Shown: positions 46,121 to 56,423, counted from the first letter of the stretch. The stretch: DNA of 64,000 nt from Vibrio qingdaonensis (GCF_026191675.1 NZ_JAKRRY010000014.1:1-64000), one strand, 5' to 3'. Notes: a model not told the origin generated them from the letters alone. Numbers and translations: made by a program.

Positions 46121-48823
46121 TTAAGCTTCAGCTTTTTGTTTCTTTGCTTTTGCTACAGGTTTAGCCGCCACTTGGTCTTCTGTTTTTTTAATAACAGTCG
46201 TACCTTCGAAGGTTTCGCCTTCGACAAATGCTTTACCGTAGTAAGAAGCCGTTAGTACTTCTTTCAACTCACTGATTAGTGGGTAACGTGGGTTAGCACC
46301 TGTACATTGGTCATCGAACGCTTCAACAGATAGTTGGTCTAGTTTCGCTAGGAAATCTGCTTCTGGTACACCAGCAGCTTGAATAGATAGCGGGATATCT
46401 AGAGCAATTTTCAGTTCTTCCAACCATGCTAGTAGACGTTCAATCTTCTGAGCAGTACGGTCACCAACTTGGCTTAGACCTAGGTGGTCTGCCACTTCAG
46501 CGTAACGACGACGAGCTTGTGGGCTAGCGTACTGAGAGAATGCCGTTTGCTTAGTTGGGTTATCGTTCGCGTTGTAACGTACAACGTTAGAGATAAGCAG
46601 TGCGTTAGCTAAACCGTGCGGTACGTGGAACTCTGCACCCACTTTGTGAGCCATAGAGTGACATACACCTAGGAAAGCGTTCGCAAACGCAATACCAGCG
46701 ATAGTTGCCGCGTTATGTACTTTCTCACGAGCGATTGGGTCAGCTGCACCGTTTGCGTAGCTTGATGGTAGGTATTCCTTAAGCATCTTAAGTGCTTGAA
46801 GAGCTTGACCATCTGAGTATTCGTTCGCTAGAACAGACACGTAAGCTTCTAGAGCGTGAGTCACTGCATCGTAACCACCAAATGCTGTTAGAGACTTAGG
46901 CATGTTCATCACTAGGTTCGCATCAACGATAGCCATGTTTGGCGTTAGCTCGTAATCCGCTAGTGGGTACTTAGCCCCTGTTTTGTCGTCAGTAACAACG
47001 GCAAATGGCGTTACTTCAGAACCTGTACCAGACGTTGTTGTGATACATACTAGTTCAGCTTTTTCACCCATTTTAGGGAACTTGTAGATACGTTTACGGA
47101 TGTCCATAAAGCGCATTGCGAGTTCTTCGAAGTGAGTTTCTGGGTGCTCGTACATTACCCACATGATCTTCGCAGCATCCATTGGAGAACCGCCACCTAG
47201 TGCTAGGATAACGTCAGGTTGGAAGCTCTTCATTGCTTCAGCACCTTTCTCAACAACAGATAGTGTTGGATCCGCTTCTACATCAAAGAACGTTTGAACT
47301 TCAATGCCTTGAGCTTTAAGTAGCTTAACGATTTCGTCTGCGTAACCGTTATTGAATAGGAAACGGTCAGTGACTAGGAATGCACGTTTCTTACCTTCTA
47401 GATCGCTCATTGCGATTGGAAGGCTACCACGACGGAAGTAGATTGACTTAGGTAGTTTGTGCCACAACATATTTTCAGCTCGCTTCGCTACAGTTTTCTT
47501 GTTGATAAGGTGCTTAGGACCTACGTTCTCAGAGATAGAGTTACCACCCCATGAACCACAACCAAGAGTAAGAGAAGGTGCTACGTTAAAGTTGTAAAGG
47601 TCACCGATACCACCGTGAGTAGTTGGGATGTTTACAAGAATACGTGCAGTCTTCATCTTGTCACCGAAGTAACGAATACGGTCTGCGTTAGTGTCTTGGT
47701 TAGTGTAAAGACCAGATGTGTGGCCGATACCGCCAATTTCTACCATAGTCACAGCTTGTGCTACTGCGTTTTCAAAAGAAGACGCACGGAACATACCTAG
47801 CGTTGGAGACAGTTTTTCGTGAGCAAATTCGTCATCGTAAGATACTTCGCCAATGCCTTCACCAACAAGAATCTTAGTATCTGCAGGAACGCTAACGCCA
47901 GCCATTTCAGCAATCGCCGTTGCAGGTTGACCTACAATCTTCGCGTTTAGGTTGCCATCGATAAGCAGTACTTTACGAACTTTGTCCGCATCAGTTTTAC
48001 TTAGTACGTGAGCTTTGTGAGTAGCAAAACGCTCTTTCACTTCGTCATAGACTTCGTCCATTACGATAACTGCTTGCTCAGAAGCACAAACTACGCCGTT
48101 ATCAAATGTCTTAGACATAAGAACAGAAGCAACAGCACGCTTGATGTCAGCCGTTTCGTCGATAACAACAGGAACGTTACCTGCACCAACACCGATTGCT
48201 GGTTTACCAGAAGAGTATGCTGCTTTAACCATGCCTGGACCACCAGTTGCAAGGATAAGTGCGATGCCATCATGCTTCATTAGCGCGTTAGAAAGCTCAA
48301 CTGAAGGCTGGTCAATCCAACCAATGATGTCTTTTGGAGCACCCGCTGCTACTGCTGCGTCTAGTACTAGCTTAGCCGCATCATTTGTTGAGTTCTTAGC
48401 GCGTGGGTGTGGTGAGAAGATGATGCCGTTACGAGTCTTCAAAGAGATAAGAGATTTGAAGATAGCCGTTGACGTTGGGTTCGTTGTTGGAACGATACCA
48501 CAGATGATACCAACAGGTTCAGCGATAGTCATTGTGCCGAATTCTTCGTTCTCTTCAAGAATGCCACATGTCTTTTCATCTTTGTATTTGTTGTAGATAA
48601 ACTCAGAAGCAAAGTGGTTTTTAATTACTTTGTCTTCAACAATACCCATGCCAGATTCTGCTACAGCTTGTTGAGCTAGAGGGATACGCGCTTGGTTCGC
48701 CGCTAGTGATGCTGCGCGAAAGATTGCGTCAACTTTCTCTTGAGAGTAAGTTGCGAACTCTTTTTGTGCTGCTTCAACACGTGCTACTAGAGCATCTAGT
48801 TCAGCCAAATTAGTTACAGGCAT
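46121..48823 (-). CDS. adhE: Bifunctional acetaldehyde-CoA/alcohol dehydrogenase
   Basis: A 900-residue fusion enzyme converting acetyl-CoA to ethanol in fermentation. Residues 1-440 are the aldehyde dehydrogenase with the nucleophilic cysteine in GVVCASEQ near 246. Residues 450-870 are the iron-dependent alcohol dehydrogenase, with GGGSPMDAAK (NAD binding), TTSGTGSEVTPF and the iron-binding His residues in FGGYDAVTHALEAY and GVCHSMAHKVGAEFHVPHG. The protein forms spirosomes in relatives. The lysine/alanine-rich end is ordinary. The start at 48823 follows AGGAGATTCAT-type sequence. An FNR-like promoter lies upstream. Confidence 0.97.
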   Translation of the reverse strand: MPVTNLAELDALVARVEAAQKEFATYSQEKVDAIFRAASLAANQARIPLAQQAVAESGMGIVEDKVIKNHFASEFIYNKYKDEKTCGILEENEEFGTMTIAEPVGIICGIVPTTNPTSTAIFKSLISLKTRNGIIFSPHPRAKNSTNDAAKLVLDAAVAAGAPKDIIGWIDQPSVELSNALMKHDGIALILATGGPGMVKAAYSSGKPAIGVGAGNVPVVIDETADIKRAVASVLMSKTFDNGVVCASEQAVIVMDEVYDEVKERFATHKAHVLSKTDADKVRKVLLIDGNLNAKIVGQPATAIAEMAGVSVPADTKILVGEGIGEVSYDDEFAHEKLSPTLGMFRASSFENAVAQAVTMVEIGGIGHTSGLYTNQDTNADRIRYFGDKMKTARILVNIPTTHGGIGDLYNFNVAPSLTLGCGSWGGNSISENVGPKHLINKKTVAKRAENMLWHKLPKSIYFRRGSLPIAMSDLEGKKRAFLVTDRFLFNNGYADEIVKLLKAQGIEVQTFFDVEADPTLSVVEKGAEAMKSFQPDVILALGGGSPMDAAKIMWVMYEHPETHFEELAMRFMDIRKRIYKFPKMGEKAELVCITTTSGTGSEVTPFAVVTDDKTGAKYPLADYELTPNMAIVDANLVMNMPKSLTAFGGYDAVTHALEAYVSVLANEYSDGQALQALKMLKEYLPSSYANGAADPIAREKVHNAATIAGIAFANAFLGVCHSMAHKVGAEFHVPHGLANALLISNVVRYNANDNPTKQTAFSQYASPQARRRYAEVADHLGLSQVGDRTAQKIERLLAWLEELKIALDIPLSIQAAGVPEADFLAKLDQLSVEAFDDQCTGANPRYPLISELKEVLTASYYGKAFVEGETFEGTTVIKKTEDQVAAKPVAKAKKQKAEA

Positions 48824-48937
48824 AATGAATCTCCTAAAAATAAAAATATAAAATTAAAAACTTTTTAGTAAGTTAGCTGGTTTGACTAATGAATCACTCA
48901 TCGTTAGCTCAACTCGACTTAGTAAATTGCTTTCATG

Positions 48938-48983
48938 GCTGAGTATAATATTTCACGACGTGAAAAAAATTGACTCAGATCAG
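48938..48983 (-). promoter_or_regulatory. Putative FNR-dependent promoter of adhE with a dyad operator
   Basis: On the minus strand CTGATCTGAGTCAA (48983-48970) is near the FNR consensus TTGAT-N4-ATCAA. A TATTAT -10 box is at 48950-48945, so the FNR box centre is about -39 to -42, the class II position. Between them lies TTTCACG-T-CGTGAAA (48951-48965), a 7-bp dyad that could be the site of a second regulator. Anaerobic induction fits AdhE's role. Confidence 0.55.
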
Positions 48984-49486
48984 TTCTGAAAAGTAATTTA
49001 CCTACTTAGTAGTAACCATTAAGTATAACCAGACGTAACTACCTGTTTTACAACAAAATAAACCACAAAAACAGAGCGATTAAAAAAGTAGCAATCAGAC
49101 AACTTTTTTAAAAGTTCTTCGTAAAAATGTAAAAAAGTTTCATTTTCGTACGATTTTTCCAAGTAAACCACTCGATCCGTGCTACAGATAGTATATACAC
49201 ACCAAGCACTCCATTCATCACATATTGATTTTTTATTAAAATTTGAGCTTTCCTTAACACTTTTCCAACACCTCCATCCTGAACCAGCCTAAAAATAGAC
49301 ATAAATCTTCACAAGTATTCATAAGTTATACGCAGCAGAAATGAATACGATTGTTGCCGTTTTTTTTATGCGATCTGTTAGTTTTTTTCATTCGCCAAAA
49401 AGCATATCTTGACGTACATTAGCGCGTGCTGAATTGGTGCTGAGTCAAGCGCTAGGTTTAAATCTCTTTCGTCGAAGAACATCCAC
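48984..49486. other. Gene-free, AT-rich stretch between adhE and the YchE gene
   Basis: About 500 bases without a convincing gene; short frames here are not supported. No hairpin or repeat stands out. It presumably holds distal adhE control sites and the promoter of the YchE gene. Confidence 0.4.
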
Positions 49487-50125
49487 ATGAATAACATCGA
49501 ACTTGCTATCTACTTACAGTTTTTCCTTGGCCTTGTCGCTGCGGTTAACCCTGTTGGCATCATGCCTGTTTTTGTCTCTCTTTCAGGGCATATGTCGCCA
49601 GAAGACAAAAATAAAACCGCGGCTACAGCAAATATTGCCGTGGCGATTATCCTCATTGTTTCTCTACTCGCGGGACAAGTGCTGCTGGATATGTTCAGCA
49701 TTTCACTCGATTCATTTCGAGTCGCTGGCGGCCTACTATTACTCAGCATTGCATTTTCGATGATGTCGGGGAAATTAGGGGAAGATAAACAGAACAAGCA
49801 AGAAAAGTCTGAGTATGTGAGTAAAGAGCAGATCGGCGTTGTGCCACTAGCAATGCCATTGATGGCCGGCCCTGGTGCAATCAGCTCCACCATTGTTTAC
49901 GGCTCTCGCTACCCAAACATGCTAGAGACTGTCGGCATCATTATAACCATTGCTCTATTTGCACTCTGTTCATGGCTATTATTTCGTTCGGCTCCTTTAA
50001 TTGTACGCTTCTTAGGCCAGACTGGTATCAACGTCATCACTCGTATCATGGGCTTGATCCTTGGCGCTCTTGGCATCGAGTTTATGGCAAATGGTCTACG
50101 TGCTCTTTTCCCTGGGTTAGCCTAA
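49487..50125 (+). CDS. ychE: YchE-type MarC-family inner-membrane protein
   Basis: 212 residues with six hydrophobic helices. FFLGLVAAVNPVGIMPVFVSLS at the N terminus and PLAMPLMAGPGAIS near 124 are the two repeated NPxG/GPG motifs of the MarC (UPF0056) family. In E. coli the close homologue YchE is also next to and divergent from adhE. Function remains unknown; earlier claims of antibiotic resistance for MarC did not hold. Confidence 0.88.
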   Translation: MNNIELAIYLQFFLGLVAAVNPVGIMPVFVSLSGHMSPEDKNKTAATANIAVAIILIVSLLAGQVLLDMFSISLDSFRVAGGLLLLSIAFSMMSGKLGEDKQNKQEKSEYVSKEQIGVVPLAMPLMAGPGAISSTIVYGSRYPNMLETVGIIITIALFALCSWLLFRSAPLIVRFLGQTGINVITRIMGLILGALGIEFMANGLRALFPGLA

Positions 50126-50227
50126 TCAAAATGGCTCACTAATTACTCCCGATTGGTGAGCCAAATACCCTTTACTGTCAGAGCGGTATATAATAGTAAG
50201 TAATCTTTTCAGCCTGTTACACAGCTA

Positions 50228-51070
50228 ATGACCGACCATAAATTCAAACACAAGCTCTACATCATCATATTTGGTACCCATACTAAAGCAGGGTGGGCAT
50301 TTGATGTCGCCCTGATCATTGCCATTTTGATGTCGCTTACCGTATTAGTCGTGCACTCCCTTCCTAACGTTGCGGTAGAATGGGGAGGAACATTAGAAAA
50401 ATTAGAGTATGCTTTTACGGCTCTTTTTACTATTGAATACCTATTAAGACTCTATTGCTCCCCGAAACCGAAAGCTTATGCCAAAAGTTTCTATGGCGTC
50501 GTAGACCTACTCTCCATCTTACCCACGTATCTCGCGTTGCTATTCCCTAGTGCTTCCTTCATGGGCGTATTACGTTTACTTCGTGTCATGCGTATTTTCC
50601 GAGTCCTGAAACTGGTTCGCTACCTCAAAGATTCCAATATTTTATTGCGCTCACTTTTAATGGCGAAACGCAAGATATTGGTCTTTTTTAGCTGTGTCGC
50701 CATCCTAGTCACCATTTTTGGCTCATTAATTTTTGTCATTGAAGGTCCTGAAAATGGTTTTACCAGCATACCGCAAAGTATCTACTGGGCCATTGTGACC
50801 ATCACTACCGTCGGCTACGGCGACTTAGTACCCGCTACCCCATTGGGTAAAGCCATCGCATCACTCACGATGCTACTTGGTTATTCTATTCTTGCCGTCC
50901 CGACTGGTATAATTACGGCGGAGCTCAATAACGAAATGCACGCGCATCGAAACCTGGTTAAGTGTCCTAACTGTTCACAGTCAGGCCATGAAAGCGACGC
51001 GTTGTTTTGCAAACACTGTGGCAGTGAACTCGCAGAGCCTGATAAACGGATCATTAATCCTGATGAGTAA
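50228..51070 (+). CDS. Voltage-sensor-type potassium channel with C-terminal zinc ribbon
   Basis: 280 residues, six membrane helices plus pore loop. The S4 sensor shows regularly spaced arginines (RLLRVMRIFRVLKLVRYL near 120-137). The selectivity filter is TTVGYGD near 197. After S6 a short cytosolic tail carries C-x2-C and C-x2-C (KCPNCSQ and FCKHCGSE near 241-263), a zinc ribbon not usual for bacterial Kv channels. It should conduct K+ across the inner membrane. A terminator follows the stop. Whether the ribbon gates the channel is unknown. Confidence 0.9.
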   Translation: MTDHKFKHKLYIIIFGTHTKAGWAFDVALIIAILMSLTVLVVHSLPNVAVEWGGTLEKLEYAFTALFTIEYLLRLYCSPKPKAYAKSFYGVVDLLSILPTYLALLFPSASFMGVLRLLRVMRIFRVLKLVRYLKDSNILLRSLLMAKRKILVFFSCVAILVTIFGSLIFVIEGPENGFTSIPQSIYWAIVTITTVGYGDLVPATPLGKAIASLTMLLGYSILAVPTGIITAELNNEMHAHRNLVKCPNCSQSGHESDALFCKHCGSELAEPDKRIINPDE

Positions 51071-51096
51071 TGCGTTGCTTTCTAAATTATGAGCAT

Positions 51097-51126
51097 AAAA
51101 AAAGCGCCGTAAGGCGCTTTTTTTAT
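51097..51126. terminator. Bidirectional terminator between the channel gene and asd
   Basis: AAAAAAAGCGCC-GTAA-GGCGCTTTTTTT between convergent genes. Confidence 0.93.
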
Positions 51127-51149
51127 GCGTAATGTGTATCCGATAGAGA

Positions 51150-52262
51150 TTATCGTTGAGATAGGATAATACGCAGTGTACGTCTTAGAGGCTCAGCCGC
51201 TCCCCATAACAGTTGGTCACCCACTGTGAACGCGTTTAAGAAATCATTACCCATTGCCATCTTACGAAGACGACCAACAGGAATAGACATCGTCCCTGTT
51301 ACTTTCGCTGGCGTTAACTCTTGAGCCGTAATATCGCGCTCATTTGGAATGACTTTAACCCAATCGTTATGAGTAGCGATAATCTCTTCAACTTCATCCA
51401 TTGGGACATCTTGCTTGAGTTTGATCGTCAATGCTTGCGCGTGACAGCGCATCGCACCGATTCGCACGCACGTACCATCAATGGCGACCGGATTATCTTG
51501 CAAACCTAAGATTTTGTTCGCTTCAACACCTGCTTTCCATTCCTCTTTGCTCTGTCCATTTTCACGTTTCACATCAATCCATGGGATTAATGAACCAGCA
51601 AGCGGCACACCAAACTGATCTGTTGGGAATGAAGAAGAACGAATGGTGTCAGCCACTTTGCGGTCAATATCTAAAATAGAGCTTGCAGGGTTAGCCAGTT
51701 CAGAAGTCACGGCGTCATTAACAACACCCATTTGACCAATCAACTCGCGCATATTCTTTGCACCTGCGCCAGAAGCGGCTTGATAGGTCATGGCACTCGT
51801 CCACTCAACTAGGCCCTTCTCAAATAGCCCACCAAGACCTAGCAGCATCAGACTTACGGTACAGTTACCGCCCACGAAAGTGTTCAAACCTTTATGGATG
51901 CCTTCTTGAATTTGTGTCAAGTTAACTGGATCTAAGGTGATAATAGCGTCGCTTTCCATACGAAGTGTTGAAGCGGCATCAATCCAGTAGCCTTTCCAAC
52001 CGGCCTGCTTAAGCGCAGGGTATACTTTTTCAGTGTAGCTACCGCCTTGGCAGGTAATGATAGCGTCAAGCTGTTTGAGGCTATCAATATTATAGGCATC
52101 TTGAAGTAGTCCTGCATCCTTACCGAAATTAGGCGCAGGGATACCAATTTGAGAAGTGCTGTAAAATACTGGTTCGATTACATCAAAGTCTTTTTCTTCG
52201 ACCATGCGCTGCATCAATACCGATCCAACCATGCCACGCCAACCAACTAAACCAACTCTCAT
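51150..52262 (-). CDS. asd: Aspartate-semialdehyde dehydrogenase
   Basis: 370 residues. It reduces aspartyl phosphate to the semialdehyde, the branch point to lysine/diaminopimelate, threonine and methionine. The NADP-binding loop is VGWRGMVGS near residue 6; the catalytic cysteine lies in [10 protein letters not shown] near 135; the histidine region is [14 protein letters not shown] near 275. The ATG at 52262 has GGAG 9 bases upstream; an extra N-terminal stretch is not supported. This is the enterobacterial-type enzyme; vibrios often carry a second Asd elsewhere. Confidence 0.96.
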   Translation of the reverse strand: MRVGLVGWRGMVGSVLMQRMVEEKDFDVIEPVFYSTSQIGIPAPNFGKDAGLLQDAYNIDSLKQLDAIITCQGGSYTEKVYPALKQAGWKGYWIDAASTLRMESDAIITLDPVNLTQIQEGIHKGLNTFVGGNCTVSLMLLGLGGLFEKGLVEWTSAMTYQAASGAGAKNMRELIGQMGVVNDAVTSELANPASSILDIDRKVADTIRSSSFPTDQFGVPLAGSLIPWIDVKRENGQSKEEWKAGVEANKILGLQDNPVAIDGTCVRIGAMRCHAQALTIKLKQDVPMDEVEEIIATHNDWVKVIPNERDITAQELTPAKVTGTMSIPVGRLRKMAMGNDFLNAFTVGDQLLWGAAEPLRRTLRIILSQR

Positions 52263-52455
52263 CCAATTACTCTCCATGTGATATTTAAAATGCTTCCCCC
52301 ATCTATAAAATTTTCGAGACAAGAAAACAAGCGCAATTTCAAATATCCGAGTAATTTTTTAACAAACCCAACCAGTTTACTGTCGATTCTATAAAAATTA
52401 CTGCGATGTTAGCAAAATCGACGGTCAACGTATGAGCGGGCTAGCGGCTCTGCGT

Positions 52456-53658
52456 TTAAGAATCTAAACTTATATTCTTCTTCTGTTGTGCCTTTTTGCC
52501 TAGGAAATAACCCAAGCCCAACGGTGCAAAGAAAATAACTAATATGAATAAAATAAAATAGAGAATCGTACTCTTAATCAACTGAATTAACTTATCGACG
52601 GCAAGCGTGACGACATCTTGAGAGATCTTATCTAAATCGTCGGCAAACAGGCGACGCTCAGTATTAACCAATACCGCTAACTCTTTACGTTCGCGTTCGA
52701 CCATTTTTATCAATTCATCCCTTTCTCGAGCCACCATCATGTCTAGCGCTTGGCGCTCTGCACTTAGCTGCGTCAGCTTATCTTGGGTCTTAGCATCGAA
52801 ATCATTTAATAAGGGCTGAAGTTCAATCGCCATCTTCTGCGCGAGATCTTGCATATACTCTGGGTTATTGCTCACAAAATCCTGAAACGCATCCGCACTC
52901 ATCTGGAAACTTTGTAATGCACCACGAATATCATTGCCGCTCACATTGCTGTTTAGGGCAATCAGTTGCGCTTTCCACGTCATTAGCTTAGGTGTTTGCT
53001 CAGACATCAGCGCCAGCCTATCTGACACATCGGCTAATGCCTCCGGCATAGTACCCAACGTTGAAGCCACTTCACTTTCGTCAATACCTTGTGCTTTAAG
53101 CCATTCACGATACGCCGGTGTTCTGGCAAAAGTCAGATTCTCAAAGGGATGCAAGCGAGCAAATTTCTCAACAAATGTTTTACTCGTTTGATAACTGTCG
53201 CCCTTAAACAATGATTGAGCTAGCTGATCAATATTTTTGCTAAGCGCTTGTGATGTGGCCTTGGCATCCTGGCTGGCAAAAAGCGACTGACCTTCACCAT
53301 CGGTAAAAAAGTTCGCCATCTGCGTGGTAAATACCCAAGAGTCAATTAAACCCGCGGTTGGCGATACTTGAAATGCTGCCTGTTGCAACCCTTCTTCCGC
53401 GTGTATTTTCCATAAGAGAACATAAGACTGGTTAATCACGTCAGATTCTGGGTACAAGGTGGTTAAGGTATCGGCGGTGGTCTCTACTTGGGTGAAAAAC
53501 TCGCGACTGTACTCTCGAGTCATCAGCCTCATATTAAGCTCTTGCTTAGTTAACGGTGTGGTTTGACTGTCTAACTTCACTTCTAAAAGTGAGCATCCCG
53601 CTAACAAAACAAGCGTGATATAAAACCCTACATTGCGAATAAGCCGCACAATGTCCAT
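52456..53658 (-). CDS. Unknown lipoprotein with coiled coil and C-terminal membrane helix
   Basis: 400 residues. The N terminus is a lipoprotein signal with lipobox LLAGC (C22), followed by Ser. A mostly helical middle part has a long coiled coil at about 275-345 rich in Glu, Arg and Lys (RERDELIKMVERERKELA). A strongly hydrophobic helix at about 362-387 is followed by a basic tail (GKKAQQKK). Lipid anchor and transmembrane helix on one chain are an unusual pair: Ser at +2 predicts the outer membrane, yet the helix needs the inner one. I do not recognise a family. It lies directly downstream of the Hpt protein gene and may share its transcript. Confidence 0.8.
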   Translation of the reverse strand: MDIVRLIRNVGFYITLVLLAGCSLLEVKLDSQTTPLTKQELNMRLMTREYSREFFTQVETTADTLTTLYPESDVINQSYVLLWKIHAEEGLQQAAFQVSPTAGLIDSWVFTTQMANFFTDGEGQSLFASQDAKATSQALSKNIDQLAQSLFKGDSYQTSKTFVEKFARLHPFENLTFARTPAYREWLKAQGIDESEVASTLGTMPEALADVSDRLALMSEQTPKLMTWKAQLIALNSNVSGNDIRGALQSFQMSADAFQDFVSNNPEYMQDLAQKMAIELQPLLNDFDAKTQDKLTQLSAERQALDMMVARERDELIKMVERERKELAVLVNTERRLFADDLDKISQDVVTLAVDKLIQLIKSTILYFILFILVIFFAPLGLGYFLGKKAQQKKNISLDS

Positions 53659-53775
53659 GAATCAACCTCAACAATAAAACATATATAAAAGAGAATGAAT
53701 TATAACTCAGCACCGTCAGATTGACGTTAGCTATTGATACTTATAGTCGATTATTTGAGTATTGCGACGACATTA

Positions 53776-55263
53776 TTATGATTGTTCTCGCTTAATGTAA
53801 GCTTCTGCTGACTCGACCGCTCGACTGAGTTTTTCGGATAATGTTTCGATGAGTTCGTTTGGGACCACCTCCGCTTGCTTAAGCTTTTTCTCAACCTCTG
53901 ACGATACTTGATGCAAAGCCCCTGCATAGATACTCCCGGAGACACCTTTTAGGGTATGAGCAATGCGTGTTGCAGACTCGTGGTCCTTATCTAAGAGCGC
54001 TTGTAACCGTTTAACGTCATCACGGTGCTCACTAATAAATACCTCTAGAAGCATCAAGACTGACTCTTTATCACCATCTAATGTATTCAACATCATGGCA
54101 AAATTGATAACGGCAGTATTTACAATTTCTTCCGACGTCGCTTTATTCAATGCTTGTTCTGTTAATGCTTCCGTTGCTACTTGTTCAGCTCTTAGCGTTT
54201 CAGGCGCTACCAATTCGTTATCACTTTCAGTAAATGACGTAGAATTACTGTCGGTCTCAGACGTACACTCTGCTGTCGTGCTATTGTTCTTAGCACGAGT
54301 CACATCGTGGCCATTAGAAACCTCGCTCAATAGTGCGGTATCGTGAGTCGCCGCTTTAGGTGTGAGAGCTTCAGGTATGAGGGCTTTACTGCTTCCTTCA
54401 ACATGCCCACTTAAAGGCTCCTTAACCGTACGCTCTTCAGCAAGCGATTCACTTCCACCTCGCTTACTAGATCGTAAGCTTAATAAGTCTAACTTTCCAA
54501 TCCTCACCATCCTGGCGCTAATAAACACTAAGATCAGCAACGCCAACAAACTCGAGACCGATATAATGACTAACTGGTGGCCTAAATACGTCTCTGATTG
54601 CAGTCTTCGCTGAGCCAACTCATTCACTACAGGGTGATTCACAACACGGTCAAGCAAAAATGCTGTATTCGCAGACTGAGCCAATAATACCGAAGCCTTC
54701 GAGTTTAATAACAACAAAGCTTGTTGATCCTGAAGGGGAAGCTTGTAAGCACTTTGCTGGATGCTTTCCAACTTCAGATACACCTGACGCGCTTCCATGG
54801 CATCGTTAAATAGAGTTTCTAATACAATAGAAGACAATTTATGGCTAAGACGTTGCCCTTCCGGTGTGAGTGCTGGTAGTCCTACACTCATATTGGAGAC
54901 AAACGCCTGAAGGCGTGTCTCATCATGAGAAAGCTGCTCCGATTGTTCGACAAATCGCTCTAGAAGATAAACCATATGAGTGAAATCTGACGACATATCA
55001 GATTGCGTTAACGCCTTTAACTGCATGGTCTGTGCGTAAATTATCTGCAGGTCTAATTCAATCTGTTGAGTCACTTTAGAGCGATAGGGTTGGGGAATAA
55101 ATAGAACTTGGCGAAGTTTGTCGATACTAATGGATATTTCATCCACTAACTTCGTTGCTTGGTCTTCTTTAAACGATACTCGAAGCACCACTGCGACAAC
55201 AATGGCCCACACGAACAACGTAAAAATAGTGGCACGAAATAAAGACTTACGATATTTCAACAA
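53776..55263 (-). CDS. Membrane-anchored Hpt (histidine phosphotransfer) protein without kinase domain
   Basis: 495 residues. TM1 at 11-31 and TM2 at 229-252 enclose a helical periplasmic domain of about 195 residues. A long acidic, Ser/Thr/Glu-rich linker (about 255-380) then leads to a C-terminal Hpt domain with H436 in RIAHTLKGVSGS. There is no histidine kinase, HAMP or receiver domain. The protein could receive phosphate from a sensor kinase elsewhere, with its periplasmic part as sensor or docking site. The layout of the periplasmic region resembles hybrid sensors that lost their catalytic core. The next gene downstream is the odd lipoprotein. Start 55263 lies behind GAAGGGCTG. Confidence 0.85.
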   Translation of the reverse strand: MLKYRKSLFRATIFTLFVWAIVVAVVLRVSFKEDQATKLVDEISISIDKLRQVLFIPQPYRSKVTQQIELDLQIIYAQTMQLKALTQSDMSSDFTHMVYLLERFVEQSEQLSHDETRLQAFVSNMSVGLPALTPEGQRLSHKLSSIVLETLFNDAMEARQVYLKLESIQQSAYKLPLQDQQALLLLNSKASVLLAQSANTAFLLDRVVNHPVVNELAQRRLQSETYLGHQLVIISVSSLLALLILVFISARMVRIGKLDLLSLRSSKRGGSESLAEERTVKEPLSGHVEGSSKALIPEALTPKAATHDTALLSEVSNGHDVTRAKNNSTTAECTSETDSNSTSFTESDNELVAPETLRAEQVATEALTEQALNKATSEEIVNTAVINFAMMLNTLDGDKESVLMLLEVFISEHRDDVKRLQALLDKDHESATRIAHTLKGVSGSIYAGALHQVSSEVEKKLKQAEVVPNELIETLSEKLSRAVESAEAYIKREQS

Positions 55264-55340
55264 CGACAGCCCTTCCTTGGTATGACGAAGACTAAAAGCG
55301 CTACCTAAACGTAACGCTTTATAAAGACAATGTTAGGACG

Positions 55341-56339
55341 TTAACGATTACGACTCAACTGGTCTCGCAAATTAGGTGGTGTGCCTTTGATGGTCAATGT
55401 GTCTGTTTCAGGATCATAAAAGACGCGCTCACCTAATAACAAGCTATCAAAGCTGAGATTCAAACCACCGCCCGCACCAACAAACTTAGTGAGTTTACGC
55501 ACCGTTGAGCGATCGGCAGGAAAACTTTCTTCCAATTCATAGCCCTGCTCTTGCGTGTAATCAAGAAATGAAGAGCCCTCATTGGCAGGTAGCTCTCCAG
55601 ACAGTTCTCGAACCTGAACCTCATCACCCGTTTTAAGCTGTTCGTTACAGTACTCGTAAACTTGCTTTTTATAACTAACGGTCTCTTCTTTATCAAGTTG
55701 CGCATCAGCACAGAAGTCTTCCACCGCCTGCATCAAAATTGTATTTTGCTGTTTGGTATCTAATCCAACTTCAGCCTGCAGGAAATCTAAGAAGAAATCA
55801 GCAACCTTACGACCGACTCGACCCTTAATGTACGTCAAATAACGATTCGAGTTTTTATCAACGTCATAGCTGGTCAAATCGATACGAGCAACGATATCCA
55901 TTTTACCGATATCTAAATAATCAATAGCGCCAATGTTCAAACCTTCGGTGATTTGCAAGCTGTTATACGACGGTAATAAACCAATGAACAAGTACTCAGT
56001 AGCAAGCGACTGATATTGTGCCATTACTAATGTGCCGGCATCCGCAAAGGGGTACTTGGCAAGCTCGGTTTTAAGACGTTGGGCACTATCTTGAGAGAAC
56101 GAATAAAAATCTTTCTCACCATTTTTTAGCTCGTTAAGCCATACCTGAAAATCACTGTCATTTTTAAATGCACCAAAGCCCTTACCCGCCTTTGCATTAA
56201 AGACTCGATGCAGTTCAGCCACAAGGTTTTCTGTTGCGCTATCATTAGGAAGTAGTTCATCGCGATAGTGGACGGTTAGCTCTTCCTGCTCATTTATCGC
56301 TAACTGGTGTAAAATAACGTTAGATAGGTTCAAACTCAT
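55341..56339 (-). CDS. yejK: Nucleoid-associated protein YejK
   Basis: 332 residues of the NdpA/YejK family, which bind nucleoid DNA and influence topoisomerases. It starts MSLNLSNVILHQLAI, has VDKNSNRYLTYIKGRVGRKVADFF-type core sequence near 160-185 and closes with GTPPNLRDQL, all typical of YejK. Divergent from yejL, as in E. coli. Confidence 0.94.
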   Translation of the reverse strand: MSLNLSNVILHQLAINEQEELTVHYRDELLPNDSATENLVAELHRVFNAKAGKGFGAFKNDSDFQVWLNELKNGEKDFYSFSQDSAQRLKTELAKYPFADAGTLVMAQYQSLATEYLFIGLLPSYNSLQITEGLNIGAIDYLDIGKMDIVARIDLTSYDVDKNSNRYLTYIKGRVGRKVADFFLDFLQAEVGLDTKQQNTILMQAVEDFCADAQLDKEETVSYKKQVYEYCNEQLKTGDEVQVRELSGELPANEGSSFLDYTQEQGYELEESFPADRSTVRKLTKFVGAGGGLNLSFDSLLLGERVFYDPETDTLTIKGTPPNLRDQLSRNR

Positions 56340-56423
56340 AGTGAAATTATTATCGTTGCTGTTTCGTTTGTGATGCAGAGTAGGGTATCATAAGCCGCTT
56401 TCATTATCATTAGCAGAGTCTTT

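Noticed and set aside
48141..48596. A 151-codon plus-strand frame inside adhE
   Set aside because: Antisense shadow of a conserved enzyme; no independent support.
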